A DNA stretch of 49,430 nucleotides, taken from positions 1 to 49,430 of the forward strand of contig WSLY01000016.1 of NCBI GenBank assembly GCA_013316825.1. The letters are read 5' to 3'. A program made the translations under genes and the position numbers. Position 1 is the stretch's first letter, and the number at the start of each line of letters is the position of its first letter. Of the stretch, positions 26,196-34,936 are shown piece after piece. Under the pieces are notes generated by a model, which ran no database searches, was not told the DNA's origin, and worked only from the letters and a program-made list of their open reading frames with translations. The stretch is from Lachnospiraceae bacterium. GTDB taxonomy: Bacteria; Bacillota; Clostridia; Lachnospirales; Lachnospiraceae.

Positions 26196-27671
26196 ATGAA
26201 AAAAATAACGATGTTAATTAACGCAGATGACAAAATTTCCCACATCAATCCTGAGATATACGGGCATTTTTCCGAGCATTTGGGGAGATGTATTTACAAC
26301 GGTATCTATGTGGGGGAGAATTCTTCCATTCCCAATGTGAAAGGTATGCGGAAGGATATCGTGGAGGCTTTTAAGGATATCCGGCTTCCCGTCCTTCGCT
26401 GGCCTGGCGGCTGCTTTGCCGACGAATACCACTTTAAGGACGGCATCGGCAAAAAGGCTTCCCGCAAAAAGATGGTAAACACCAACTGGGGCGGTGTTAC
26501 CGAAGACAATTCCTTCGGAACCCATGAATTTTTTACGTTCTGCGAGCTTGTAGGCTGCGAGCCTTACCTTGCAGGCAACATGGGCAGCGGCACCGTGCAG
26601 GAGCTCTCCGAATGGATAGAATATATCACGCTGGACGGCATTTCGCCCATGGCTGACCTGCGAAAAGCAAATGGCAGGGAAAAGCCGTGGAAGCTCAAAT
26701 ACCTTGGCATCGGCAACGAAAACTGGGGCTGCGGCGGCAGCATGCGCGCTGAATATTACGTGGATGAATACCGCCGTTATCAAAGCTTCTGCAAAAATCA
26801 TTCCGGCAATCAGCTTTACAAGGTTGCCTGCGGGCCGAGCGGCGGAGATTATGGCTGGACCGATACCATCATGAAAAATCTGGAACCGTGTCATGTAAAT
26901 GCAATATCGCTCCATCATTACACCATTCCCACAGGCGACTGGAACCGTAAGGGCAGCGCGCGTGAATTTGACAATGATATTTATTATGACACCATCTCAA
27001 GAACCCTTTCCATGGACGACGTCATTACCGGTCATTCCGCCATTATGCATCGCTATGACCCTGCTAACCGCATCGGGCTGATTGTGGATGAATGGGGATG
27101 CTGGTACGATGTGGAACCGGACACCAATCCCGGATTCCTTTACCAGCAGAACACCATGCGCGACGCCATCGTTGCCGCATGTAACCTGAATATCTTTAAC
27201 AGGCACAGCAGGCGTGTGGTTATGGCAAATCTCGCGCAGGCGGTAAATGTCCTGCAGGCACTCATCCTTACGGAAGGAGAAGCAATGGTGAAAACACCTA
27301 CCTACCACGTCTTCGACCTGTTTAAGGAGCATCAGAACGGCGAGCTGATATACTGCTTCCAGTCCCCTGCCGAAACGGGAGAAAGCATCAAGATTCCTCT
27401 CCTTTCCAGCTCCGCATCCGTCAAAGACGGCGTGATGACGATTACGCTGGCAAACTGCTCGTTAGAGGAGGAAGCGGATATCTCCTGCAGTCTCTGCGGT
27501 TTTCACGGCACTGAAGCTTCCGCTCGCATCCTGACGGAGGAAGTGCACGCCTGCAACGATTTTGATATGCCTGAACGTGTTGTGCCCAAAGCTTTTCCTG
27601 TTTCTCTTGCAGACAATATGCTTTCCGTCACACTTCCGCCCTGCTGTGTCGTAAGCGTGTCCGTTCGGTAA
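26196..27671 (+). CDS. abfA: GH51 alpha-L-arabinofuranosidase
   Basis: This enzyme cuts terminal arabinofuranosyl units from plant arabinoxylan or arabinan oligosaccharides. The 491-residue protein shows the GH51 blocks ISHINPEIYGHFSEHLGRCIY, LRWPGGCFADEYHF, the acid/base Glu175 in GIGNENWG, SLHHYT and the nucleophile Glu299 in IVDEWG. There is no signal peptide, so it should act in the cytoplasm on imported oligosaccharides. AAAGGGG precedes the ATG. It is alone on the plus strand here with a divergent AraC regulator and no transporter nearby. Confidence 0.94.
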   Translation: MKKITMLINADDKISHINPEIYGHFSEHLGRCIYNGIYVGENSSIPNVKGMRKDIVEAFKDIRLPVLRWPGGCFADEYHFKDGIGKKASRKKMVNTNWGGVTEDNSFGTHEFFTFCELVGCEPYLAGNMGSGTVQELSEWIEYITLDGISPMADLRKANGREKPWKLKYLGIGNENWGCGGSMRAEYYVDEYRRYQSFCKNHSGNQLYKVACGPSGGDYGWTDTIMKNLEPCHVNAISLHHYTIPTGDWNRKGSAREFDNDIYYDTISRTLSMDDVITGHSAIMHRYDPANRIGLIVDEWGCWYDVEPDTNPGFLYQQNTMRDAIVAACNLNIFNRHSRRVVMANLAQAVNVLQALILTEGEAMVKTPTYHVFDLFKEHQNGELIYCFQSPAETGESIKIPLLSSSASVKDGVMTITLANCSLEEEADISCSLCGFHGTEASARILTEEVHACNDFDMPERVVPKAFPVSLADNMLSVTLPPCCVVSVSVR

Positions 27672-27681
27672 CATCCCAACC

Positions 27682-27711
27682 GGCGCCGCCAGATTGTGCG
27701 GCGCCTTTTTA
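27682..27711 (+). terminator. Terminator after the arabinofuranosidase gene
   Basis: The 8-bp GC-only stem GGCGCCGC/GCGGCGCC (27682-27689 with 27698-27705) is followed by TTTTTATT. It overlaps the 3' end of the convergent comEA gene. Confidence 0.85.
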
Positions 27712-28323
27712 TTCCACATAAATTCTGTCCTTCAGCTTTTCATAGGTGCCGCTTTTGATGCCCTCCACCTGCATGATTTCTTCCACGGCAGAAAAGCCGC
27801 CGTGCGCCTCCCTGTAGGCGATAATTGCCGCCGCGCGGCTCTCCCCGATACCGGAAAGTGTGCAAAGCTCAGTCTTTGTTGCTGTGTTGAGATTGAGAAG
27901 TCCATCCCGCTCCCGCGCCTTTTCTGCCGCCGCCTGCCGTACCTCCTGAATGGACGGAATCACCACCTGCATTCCGTCCGACACTTGTCCCGCCAGATTG
28001 ACGCTGTCCATTGCCGCAGCTTCCGTAAAACCGCCCGCCAAAAGCAGCACATCACAGAGCCTGCTCTCCTTCGGCACTTCATAAACGCCGGGATATGCCA
28101 CCTCGCCGCAAATATGTACAAAAACAGCCTGTGCCTCATCTTCCTCTCCTGTACGGCTCTCAACCGTCAAAAATGCGCTTTCGTCCGAAGCCTCCTGCTT
28201 CTCCAAAAGCATCACCTTATCCGAATTTTCCCGAACCGCACCGCAAGCCAGCAGCAAAGCCACCGGTAACGCAGCACAGACTGTCCCTATGATTTTATTT
28301 TTCTCTATTTTTCTTAACAGCAT
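27709..28323 (-). CDS. comEA: ComEA-like DNA receptor
   Basis: ComEA binds double-stranded DNA at the cell surface and hands it to ComEC. The 204-residue protein has an N-terminal hydrophobic anchor (IIGTVCAALPVALLLACG, also a possible lipobox), an SLBB domain (AVFVHICGEVAYPGVYEVPKESRLCDVLLLAGGFT) and a C-terminal helix-hairpin-helix pair (LLNLNTATKTELCTLSGIGESRAAAIIAYREAHGGF, IMQVEGIKSGTYEKLKDRIYV). The domain order is that of ComEA. The ribosome site AGGAGG lies in a hairpin that could block translation. Confidence 0.92.
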   Translation of the reverse strand: MLLRKIEKNKIIGTVCAALPVALLLACGAVRENSDKVMLLEKQEASDESAFLTVESRTGEEDEAQAVFVHICGEVAYPGVYEVPKESRLCDVLLLAGGFTEAAAMDSVNLAGQVSDGMQVVIPSIQEVRQAAAEKARERDGLLNLNTATKTELCTLSGIGESRAAAIIAYREAHGGFSAVEEIMQVEGIKSGTYEKLKDRIYVE

Positions 28324-28327
28324 ATTT

Positions 28328-28349
28328 TTCCTCCTGTCCTTGGGAGGAA
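28328..28349 (-). promoter_or_regulatory. Hairpin covering the comEA ribosome site
   Basis: On the minus strand TTCCTCC, an 8-base loop and GGAGGAA form a perfect 7-bp stem, and the second arm is the Shine-Dalgarno sequence of comEA. Translation could depend on opening it. Confidence 0.55.
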
Positions 28350-28369
28350 TGCCTCTCTGCCGTGCACTT

Positions 28370-28398
28370 ATTATAAAAGAAGCGGCAGTAATTTACAA
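28370..28398 (-). promoter_or_regulatory. Promoter of comEA
   Basis: TTGTAA (28393-28398) and TATAAT (28370-28375) on the minus strand have a 17-base spacer. The region is also spanned by GCGGCAG/CTGCCGC (28382-28436), a possible terminator of the GNAT gene upstream. Confidence 0.55.
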
Positions 28399-28454
28399 GG
28401 GGTTTTTCATTTTTTTTGGAAAGTGTTCCTGCCGCATAAAGTCTGAATCTGTCT

Positions 28455-28937
28455 TTATAATTTCAAAATGGCAATCAATTCTTCCCCGTCCCTTTCTCCG
28501 GTTTCAGCAAATCCAAATGAACGGTATAACTGACTGGCAGCTTCATTCTCAGGTTCATATGACAGCCAGCAGTAGTTTGCTTCACCGCACGGAAATGTTT
28601 TTATAAATTCCAATGCAAGCCTGACTGCTTCTTTTCCATAGCCTTTATTCTGATAATTGCTATCTATCATCAATCTCCAGAGATTATAATTTCCCTTTGC
28701 TATAGATGGGGCATCATCCCAGTAATCGTCTGTATCATAACCAATCATCAAAAAGCCGACCGGCGTATCATCCTCATATATACCAAAAGGAAACGCATAT
28801 CCATTTCCGGTTATAGTGGTATAGGCTTCGATAATACTAATATCATTGCCTGCCACAAAGCTTTTCTGCTTTTCGAACACATGCAGCTTCAAAATATCCC
28901 ATACATTTTTTCCGTTTATCTTTTCCAGTTTCAGCAT
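28455..28937 (-). CDS. GNAT acetyltransferase, BltD/PaiA-like
   Basis: The 160-residue protein is a Gcn5-type N-acetyltransferase. RLMIDSNYQNKGYGKEAVRLALEFI is the acetyl-CoA-binding motif A and NEAASQLYRSFGFAETGE the C-terminal motif B. The order of segments resembles polyamine acetyltransferases such as BltD of Bacillus, so spermidine or spermine is a possible substrate, but this is a weak guess. GAGG lies six bases before the ATG at 28937; a longer frame runs through the palindrome at 28995-29155 and is rejected. Confidence 0.82.
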   Translation of the reverse strand: MLKLEKINGKNVWDILKLHVFEKQKSFVAGNDISIIEAYTTITGNGYAFPFGIYEDDTPVGFLMIGYDTDDYWDDAPSIAKGNYNLWRLMIDSNYQNKGYGKEAVRLALEFIKTFPCGEANYCWLSYEPENEAASQLYRSFGFAETGERDGEELIAILKL

Positions 28938-28994
28938 ATTTTCCTCATTTCTGCGCTGCTTTTTCCTCAACTCTGTTAAGACCGCGCATGGCGA

Positions 28995-29155
28995 ATTTGC
29001 GCCTGCCAGAGGGACGCGGAGCCATATCCCTGTTCGGACGCGCTTTCGCTCGGATAAAAACGTAACAGTACTAGGCTCGTGAAAAACCTCGCCAAGTGCT
29101 GACGTTTTTATACGGTCCGAACAGGGATATGGCTCCGCGTTCCTCTGGCATCCCC
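28995..29155. repeat. Long palindrome with a conserved core
   Basis: Arms of 35 bases with one mismatch (29005-29039 and 29115-29149) surround a 75-base core. The core matches that of R1 (CGCTTTCGCT, ATAAAAACG, AGTACTAGGCT, CAAGTGCTG, CGTTTTTAT in order), but the arms do not. It lies between the DMT transporter and the GNAT gene and may end the transporter transcript. Confidence 0.75.
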
Positions 29156-29161
29156 ATGCCC

Positions 29162-29593
29162 CTACTTCCACTTAAAAATCATCACCCCCGCAATGGCAAC
29201 TCCCATACCGATTACCTTGCGCAGCTCAAGGGGCTGTTTCTCCACGCCAAACCATCCAAACAATTCGATGACGTATGCCACAATAAGCTGTGCGATAACA
29301 ATAAGCATCACCGCACGCGCAGGTCCCAAAAGCTCCATGCCCTTGATAACCGTGTAGGTAATTCCCGCTCCAAGGACGCCGCCTAAAAGCATGTACTTCG
29401 GCTCCACCTTTAAGAGTGTGGCAAAGGAGCTTCTATCCGTAAAAAGCCACACGCCCATACAGACCAAAAAAGCGGAAAACTGCACGAAAGCGTTTGCTAC
29501 CCAGATACCCGACGTCTTTGTAACCTGCGTATTGAATACGCCCTGTACACTCATCAACGCGCCCGATAAAAGTGCAATTAAAAATCCAACCAT
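29162..29593 (-). CDS. DMT-superfamily YdcZ-type membrane protein
   Basis: The 143-residue protein is all membrane helices, about five: VGFLIALLSGALMSVQGVFNTQV, WVANAFVQFSAFLVCMGVWLF, YMLLGGVLGAGITYTVIKGMELLGP, ARAVMLIVIAQLIVAYVIELFGWF and KVIGMGVAIAGVMIFKW. It matches the short YdcZ/DUF606 drug-metabolite transporters, which often work as pairs; no second copy is here. AGGAGG five bases before ATG 29593 decides the start. Substrate unknown. Confidence 0.85.
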   Translation of the reverse strand: MVGFLIALLSGALMSVQGVFNTQVTKTSGIWVANAFVQFSAFLVCMGVWLFTDRSSFATLLKVEPKYMLLGGVLGAGITYTVIKGMELLGPARAVMLIVIAQLIVAYVIELFGWFGVEKQPLELRKVIGMGVAIAGVMIFKWK

Positions 29594-29658
29594 GTAAGCC
29601 TCCTGATAAACCTTTTGTTTATCCATTCTGCCCTGCATGGTTGAATTTTATTCTTGTT

Positions 29659-30312
29659 TTAAGACTGTTCTCTTTGTGCCTGACGATACTTGATATCCAA
29701 AAACGCTTCTCTGTCGTTTTTAAATTTATAGCCGTATTCCGGATTGTTGCCCACCAGAATATGCGGAAATTTCTCATAGAGCGACGGCACATTGTTCCGC
29801 TCCTTGCCGGAAGCCATGACCTTCTGGACCGTACCGTCTACAAGCCCGAAGCAAAGCCAGTAAGTAACACCTCGGCGCGCCTGCGTGGTATCCGTGTATA
29901 CCCAGACAATCCTGTCATTTTCCAGCAAAGTATCCTTCAGACCATTGCAGAAGGTAAAGCGTCTGCCGACCCAAATATTGCCCACCTTCTCTGCTGCGGC
30001 AAATTCTGCATCCAACATAGCAAGCGTAACCTCACTGTGCGCTGCAAGATACTCATTGATATTCTTTTTTACCGAATTTTTTAACTGACCGATAAGCATA
30101 AGCAGCGCCATCAGGACAAATATCGTGCCCAAGACGGACAGCCCATAGATATTGCTCATGGACTCTTTGCGCGCCAGCGCAGGATGCCCTCCCTGCAGCG
30201 CCTCAATCGCCGATGGCGCATATATCCAGAGCATCGGCACCCCCAAAGCCAGCATGATTAAAATCAGACCGCCCGTACCTATCCAAGTTTTTATAGTTAA
30301 TTTTTTAATCAT
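29659..30312 (-). CDS. Two-helix membrane protein of unknown function
   Basis: The 217-residue protein has two membrane segments (about 10-31 and 55-75) and a soluble C-terminal domain that I do not recognise with a name. AGAGGTGCGGAG precedes the ATG. Its domain, VGRRFTFCNGLKDTLLENDRIVWVY ... VTYWLCFGLVDG, looks like that of the next gene (VGSRYWAVFAEFGGVTIVDAARLARI), so the two are probably distant paralogues. They lie 46 bases apart and may form a unit. Confidence 0.7.
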   Translation of the reverse strand: MIKKLTIKTWIGTGGLILIMLALGVPMLWIYAPSAIEALQGGHPALARKESMSNIYGLSVLGTIFVLMALLMLIGQLKNSVKKNINEYLAAHSEVTLAMLDAEFAAAEKVGNIWVGRRFTFCNGLKDTLLENDRIVWVYTDTTQARRGVTYWLCFGLVDGTVQKVMASGKERNNVPSLYEKFPHILVGNNPEYGYKFKNDREAFLDIKYRQAQREQS

Positions 30313-30358
30313 CTCCGCACCTCTTTATTATCACTTAGATTTTACATCCGCTAAAAGA

Positions 30359-31228
30359 TTATTTTGCCGTAACCGGAATGCTGTCGCCAACCCGCTTTCC
30401 GATAAGCGCCATAAAATGTCCTGCCGTTTCTTCCAGATTAAAGCAAACCGCCTTGTCAAAATACTTCTTCACTTCAGCGCTCTGATAGAAAAATCTGATG
30501 TGGTAAGACTGATAATAGGTCCGCACCTTATTGACCCTCACGGAGCCGGCTACTTTCTCCGTCTCAATCCTTGCAAGCCGCGCGGCATCCACAATCGTCA
30601 CGCCGCCAAATTCAGCAAATACAGCCCAGTACCGGCTTCCCACAACACCGTAAAGCGAAGGGTCGCTTCCCTTCAGCTCCTCGGTAATTTCCCACTCCTT
30701 TCCTGCCTCCAGTAAATCTTTTGCAAACGCTTCCTGTTCTGCGGCATCCGGAATCTCCTTCCGTATATTCTTTTCTATCCTTTTCAAAATCTTTGCAGGC
30801 TTCGACTGCCCGCTCTGCGCTGCCCACAGCAGTAATGCAAAACCCTCTCCCATTAATAGCCCTAACGGGATATGTAATCTTAAAATCTCCGGAAAAGTCA
30901 GCCCTGCCCCAAAGCCAATCACGGTTAAAAGCGCTGTCACGCCTAACGCCGTCAGATACGCCGTTATCCTTGTCTTGTGCAGCCTGTAATCGCACCAGTC
31001 CGCCAGACGTTCACTGTGCGAAGCCAGAAGCCGTCCCACGGAATCGGTTCTGCCGGACACCTGCTTACCCGCCTTGTTTCCTTTGAACATGGCAATGAGA
31101 CGGAACAAAAAAATAAGCAGGTTACACACCGCCACTATCTTTAAAATCGGCGCCCCGTCCAACACAAAAAAACCAATACCCACCGCCAGCGCACCCAGCG
31201 TCACTACGACATCAAACACTTTTTTCAT
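30359..31228 (-). CDS. Four-helix membrane protein of unknown function
   Basis: The 289-residue protein has about four membrane segments (VVVTLGALAVGIGFFVL, IVAVCNLLIFLFRLIAMF, AYLTALGVTALLTVIGFGAG, GLLMGEGFALLLWAA), then a charged helical stretch (KILKRIEKNIRKEIPDAAEQEAF) and a C-terminal domain similar to its neighbour's. ATG 31228 has GGAG eight bases upstream; the GTG at 31234 would be too close. No named family recognised. Confidence 0.7.
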   Translation of the reverse strand: MKKVFDVVVTLGALAVGIGFFVLDGAPILKIVAVCNLLIFLFRLIAMFKGNKAGKQVSGRTDSVGRLLASHSERLADWCDYRLHKTRITAYLTALGVTALLTVIGFGAGLTFPEILRLHIPLGLLMGEGFALLLWAAQSGQSKPAKILKRIEKNIRKEIPDAAEQEAFAKDLLEAGKEWEITEELKGSDPSLYGVVGSRYWAVFAEFGGVTIVDAARLARIETEKVAGSVRVNKVRTYYQSYHIRFFYQSAEVKKYFDKAVCFNLEETAGHFMALIGKRVGDSIPVTAK

Positions 31229-31296
31229 AGACACTTCTCCTTTTCAATGTTTAAATTGGTTTCGTTAAATATAGTACATAAATCCCCCAATTTATT

Positions 31297-32712
31297 CTAC
31301 TGTATCTGTGCTATAATCTGGTTGGACAATTCTAACAGCAGGCTGTCGATATCGCCGCCCTCCCAGACACGGGAAAATAGTATCTCAAGCTGAATCCAGA
31401 AATTACTCGTCTCCATCATCTTAGGAAGCGAGCTGGAGTTTTTGTACTCGTCCATAAACGCCATCAGGTTTTCATTATCCTGATTGGCGGCAAGATTTGC
31501 CGAAGTCTTGCCCGTTCTCTCATAAAGATTTTCATAGCAGCTTCCCGTCAAGTATGCCGCAAAAGCGTTCGCCAAATCCTTGTGCTCCGAATAGCCGTTG
31601 ACCGCCACACAGCTCGTCACGGACAAAGAGCGCCCTTTTAGCTCCGCACTGGGCTGGGGAATCATACAGACTCCGTATTCGTAAGGAAACGTACCGTCTG
31701 CCTGTGCTTCCTCCATTTTTTTGAGTACATCCGTGGTTGCCACGGTAAAGACAAGCTTACCGTCCACAAAATCCTGTATCACCGACTCCGGCGTCACCGT
31801 GTCGGACTCAATGTAAAAGAATTGGTTAAGATTCTGGTACACCTCCAGACACTTCTTTGTCTCCTCGTTATAGATATTGATATTGTTCTCGTCGTCTCCG
31901 CTCTCGCCGCCGACCACCATGTAACCGCCCACAAAATAGTAATTGTAGAAAATATCGGAAACAGCCCATTTTAAGACAGCTTCCACGTTTTCCGGTGCAT
32001 CGTAATTGTCGGCAAAGGCAAGCACCTCGTCCATATTGGCGGGAATGCCCGCCGCTATCTGCTCGGGTGTAACTTCCAAGGGCGTTTCTTCCGTATATTC
32101 TCCATCTTCGCCTGCTTCATCCGCCCCCACATCGTCCACCGGTCCGCTGTCCGCATCCTCCGCGCCTTCTTCACCTTCCTGTGCCTGCGCCGCAAGCTGC
32201 TCCGCCGTCCATGCCTCCAGATATGTCTTGTTGTACAAAAAAGCGCTGGTCTGGTAATAAAACGGATACGCCACCAGCTTATCCTTATAGGTTACGGCAG
32301 AAAGCGCCGTCTGGGGAAAATGCTCCGTTGTGCACAGCTTATCCGTATCGGGCACTTTGGAGGCAAGACCTGCCAAATACGCCTTTTCCAGTGAATCGTT
32401 GCTGATAATGTAGGCATCGGGTATATGCTCCCCATGCAGAGACGCCTCGTTTATGGCTTCCAGATATTCGCTGTCCGATGTCAGCACCGGAATCACACGC
32501 ACATCCCTGCTCTCACCAAAGGAAACCGCCGCACTGTTGATAAAGTCCGTCAAGCTCTCGTCGGAATACCAAAAATAAATCGTTTCTTTTTGATTAAAAA
32601 TCGGATATTTGTCCTCTTCTTTTATTGTCATGCCGCTTCTGCCCACATAAAGCACACCGGCAAGCATACACAAAACCGCCAGCACTGCCGGCAATCGTTT
32701 CTTCATACTCAT
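31297..32712 (-). CDS. Orphan extracellular solute-binding protein
   Basis: The 471-residue protein looks like a family 1 (sugar-type) ABC solute-binding protein: a signal/anchor segment (LPAVLAVLCMLAGVLYVG), IYFWYSDESLTDFINSAAVSFGE, DAYIISNDSLEKAYLAGLASKVPD and KLVAYPFYYQTSAFLYNKTYLEAW. No lipobox Cys is clear. An acidic insert of about 40 residues (EGEEGAEDADSG... VDDVGADEAGEDGEYTEE) interrupts the fold near residue 190. The ATG at 32712 lies 11 bases after the argD stop and its GAGGAG overlaps it, so it is read with the arginine genes. No permease or ATPase gene is near, so its substrate and partner are unknown. Confidence 0.8.
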   Translation of the reverse strand: MSMKKRLPAVLAVLCMLAGVLYVGRSGMTIKEEDKYPIFNQKETIYFWYSDESLTDFINSAAVSFGESRDVRVIPVLTSDSEYLEAINEASLHGEHIPDAYIISNDSLEKAYLAGLASKVPDTDKLCTTEHFPQTALSAVTYKDKLVAYPFYYQTSAFLYNKTYLEAWTAEQLAAQAQEGEEGAEDADSGPVDDVGADEAGEDGEYTEETPLEVTPEQIAAGIPANMDEVLAFADNYDAPENVEAVLKWAVSDIFYNYYFVGGYMVVGGESGDDENNINIYNEETKKCLEVYQNLNQFFYIESDTVTPESVIQDFVDGKLVFTVATTDVLKKMEEAQADGTFPYEYGVCMIPQPSAELKGRSLSVTSCVAVNGYSEHKDLANAFAAYLTGSCYENLYERTGKTSANLAANQDNENLMAFMDEYKNSSSLPKMMETSNFWIQLEILFSRVWEGGDIDSLLLELSNQIIAQIQ

Positions 32713-32723
32713 GCAAATTCTCC

Positions 32724-33920
32724 TCAATCAGACTCCTCTGCCAGAGCGGTATCGAGAATCCCTATCATTTCGTCCACATTTTCTTTTGTAATCGTAAGAG
32801 GCGGCACAAAGCGGATAATATCGGTTCCCGCATTGATAAGGATCAGCCCCTTTTCCATCGCTCTTTTGATGACCGGCATTGCCGGTCTGTCCAGCACAAT
32901 TCCCTGCAGCAATCCGGCGCCCCGTCTCGTCTTTACAAAATCATATTTTTTACAAAGGGCATCCAGACGCTTTTCCAGATATGGTGCCACCCTGCCCACA
33001 TTTTCTATTATATGGTTCTCCTCGAATAAATCAAGTACTTTGTTGACTGCAGCGCAGACAAGCGGATTGCCGCCGTAAGTCGTGCCGTGGTCTCCCGCCG
33101 CAAGGGAGGCTTCTCCCACCTTTTCTGTCATCAAAAACGCCCCCACCGGCACACCGCAGCCAAGCGCTTTTGCCGCTGTCATAATATCCGGCTTCACCCC
33201 ATATTTCTGCCATGCAAACATAGAACCCGTCCGTCCCATGCCGCACTGAATCTCGTCCAGTATCAGCAGTATATCCTTTTCATCACAGAGCGTGCGCAGC
33301 CCTTTTAAGAAAGCTTCTTCTGCCGGATAGATGCCGCCCTCACCCTGCACGGTCTCCAGTATAATGGCGCAGGTTTTTTCATTGACTAAAGCAAGCACAC
33401 TCTCTAAATCATTCATCCGCGCAAACCGGATATTGCCGATGCCCGGCTCAAACGCCTCCCTGTAATGGGGATTGCCTGTCACCGAAAGCGCGCCCATTGT
33501 CCTGCCGTGGAAGGAATGCTCCATCGCTATGATTTCATGGTCTGTGGAGCCGTCCTTCAGCCACGCGTACTTTCTGGCAGCTTTAATGGCTCCCTCCACT
33601 GCCTCCGCACCGGAATTGGTAAAAAACACCCTGTCCATACCGGAAATTTTCTGCAGCCGTTTTGCAGCTTCCACAGCCGGCACATTATAGAAATAATTGG
33701 AAGTGTGTATCAGCTTGTCAATCTGTGCCTTCAAAGCATCGTTATACGCCGTATTATGATACCCCAGCGCAAAAACCGCGATACCTGCCACAAAGTCCAG
33801 ATACTTCTTTCCTTCTATGTCGTAAAGATAAACACCTTCCCCTTTATCTAACACAATCTGGTACCGGTTGTAGGTGTGAAGCAGCACTTTTTCCGCTTCT
33901 TCAATGTATTCCTGCATCAT
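32724..33920 (-). CDS. argD: Acetylornithine aminotransferase
   Basis: This PLP enzyme makes N-acetylornithine from the semialdehyde. The 398-residue protein shows GVYLYDIEGKKYLDFVAGIAV, FTNSGAEAVEGAIKAARKY, EHSFHGRTMGALS, the PLP Asp block LLILDEIQCGMGRTG, the Schiff-base Lys in MTAAKALGCGVPVGAF, and GTTYGGNPL. GGAGGG precedes the paired ATGs (33920, 33917). It follows argB after about 70 bases. The GMGRTG/GVPVGAF pair is typical of ArgD rather than other class III aminotransferases. Confidence 0.93.
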   Translation of the reverse strand: MMQEYIEEAEKVLLHTYNRYQIVLDKGEGVYLYDIEGKKYLDFVAGIAVFALGYHNTAYNDALKAQIDKLIHTSNYFYNVPAVEAAKRLQKISGMDRVFFTNSGAEAVEGAIKAARKYAWLKDGSTDHEIIAMEHSFHGRTMGALSVTGNPHYREAFEPGIGNIRFARMNDLESVLALVNEKTCAIILETVQGEGGIYPAEEAFLKGLRTLCDEKDILLILDEIQCGMGRTGSMFAWQKYGVKPDIMTAAKALGCGVPVGAFLMTEKVGEASLAAGDHGTTYGGNPLVCAAVNKVLDLFEENHIIENVGRVAPYLEKRLDALCKKYDFVKTRRGAGLLQGIVLDRPAMPVIKRAMEKGLILINAGTDIIRFVPPLTITKENVDEMIGILDTALAEESD

Positions 33921-33991
33921 GCATTTTCCCTCCATATATCAGGCAGGCATACCTCCCGCCGTCTGACCTTCCCGTTTCCAACGCGCGCTTC

Positions 33992-34888
33992 TTACGCGTG
34001 CCTGTGTCCGTCCTCGTCCGCAATAATGGCAGTGCCGATACCTCTGTCCGTAAAGATTTCCAAAAGCAGACAGTGGGGAATCCTGCCGTCCAAGATATGT
34101 ACCCTGTTGACGCCGTTTCTGATTGCCGAAGTACAATTTCCCAGCTTCGGCAGCATACCGCCTCCAATAAAGCCGCCCTCTATCAGGCTTTCCGCCTGCG
34201 TTGCCGTCAGTCTCGATATAAAGCTGGATTTGTCATGGATGTCCTTGTAGAGCCCTTCAATATCTGTCAGGAAAGCCAGCTTTTCCGCCCCCACCGCCTT
34301 AGCAATGGCGCAGGCTGCATCATCTGCATTGATGTTGTAGGTCTGAAAGGTTTCATCCAGTCCGATGGGCGCCACAATCGGAAGAAAATCCTTTTCCAAA
34401 AGGTCGTAAAGCACTTTGGGCTCGACCTTTTTTACCTCTCCCACGTACCCGATATCCTGTCCGTCCGAATATTTTTTCTCCACCTGTAAAAGACCGCCGT
34501 CCTTGCCGCTTAAGCCGACTGCCTTCACGCCCAGCTCCTGCACCATGGAAACCAGATGCTTATTTACCCTGCCCAGCACCATCTCCGCGATTTCCATGGT
34601 CTCGTCGTCCGTCACCCGCAGTCCGTTTACAAACTGTGCCTCCTTGCCCACTTTCCCGACCCAGCGGCTGATTTCCTTGCCGCCGCCGTGTACAATAATG
34701 GGCTTAAAACCTACCAGCTTTAAAAGCGTTACGTCCTTTATCACGTTCTTCTGCAATTCTTCATTGCTCATAGCGCTCCCACCGTACTTCACCACAATAA
34801 TTTTTCTATTAAAACGCTGTATGTAAGGCAGCGCCTCGATGAGAACCTCCGCTTTCTGCAACACCGTGTCGATATTTTTGTCCTGCAT
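33992..34888 (-). CDS. argB: Acetylglutamate kinase
   Basis: It phosphorylates N-acetylglutamate, the second step of arginine synthesis. The 298-residue protein shows [78 protein letters not shown] and [27 protein letters not shown]. The N-terminal helix before KYGGSA (about 25 residues) is of the type seen in arginine-inhibited hexameric forms. AAAGGAGG precedes the ATG. A short reading frame lies just upstream at 34937-35029. Confidence 0.95.
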   Translation of the reverse strand: MQDKNIDTVLQKAEVLIEALPYIQRFNRKIIVVKYGGSAMSNEELQKNVIKDVTLLKLVGFKPIIVHGGGKEISRWVGKVGKEAQFVNGLRVTDDETMEIAEMVLGRVNKHLVSMVQELGVKAVGLSGKDGGLLQVEKKYSDGQDIGYVGEVKKVEPKVLYDLLEKDFLPIVAPIGLDETFQTYNINADDAACAIAKAVGAEKLAFLTDIEGLYKDIHDKSSFISRLTATQAESLIEGGFIGGGMLPKLGNCTSAIRNGVNRVHILDGRIPHCLLLEIFTDRGIGTAIIADEDGHRHA

Positions 34889-34936
34889 TTCATTTTCCTC
34901 CTTTGGCTGGTTCTATTTTTTTGATCTGCATTTCCA

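Noticed and set aside
28938..29171. N-terminal extension of the GNAT gene
   Set aside because: It would translate the whole palindrome; the ATG at 28937 has a good ribosome site and matches the family start.
29602..29622. Hairpin GATAAAC/GTTTATC before the DMT transporter gene
   Set aside because: A 7-bp A/T-rich stem that does not cover the ribosome site; too weak for a regulatory call.
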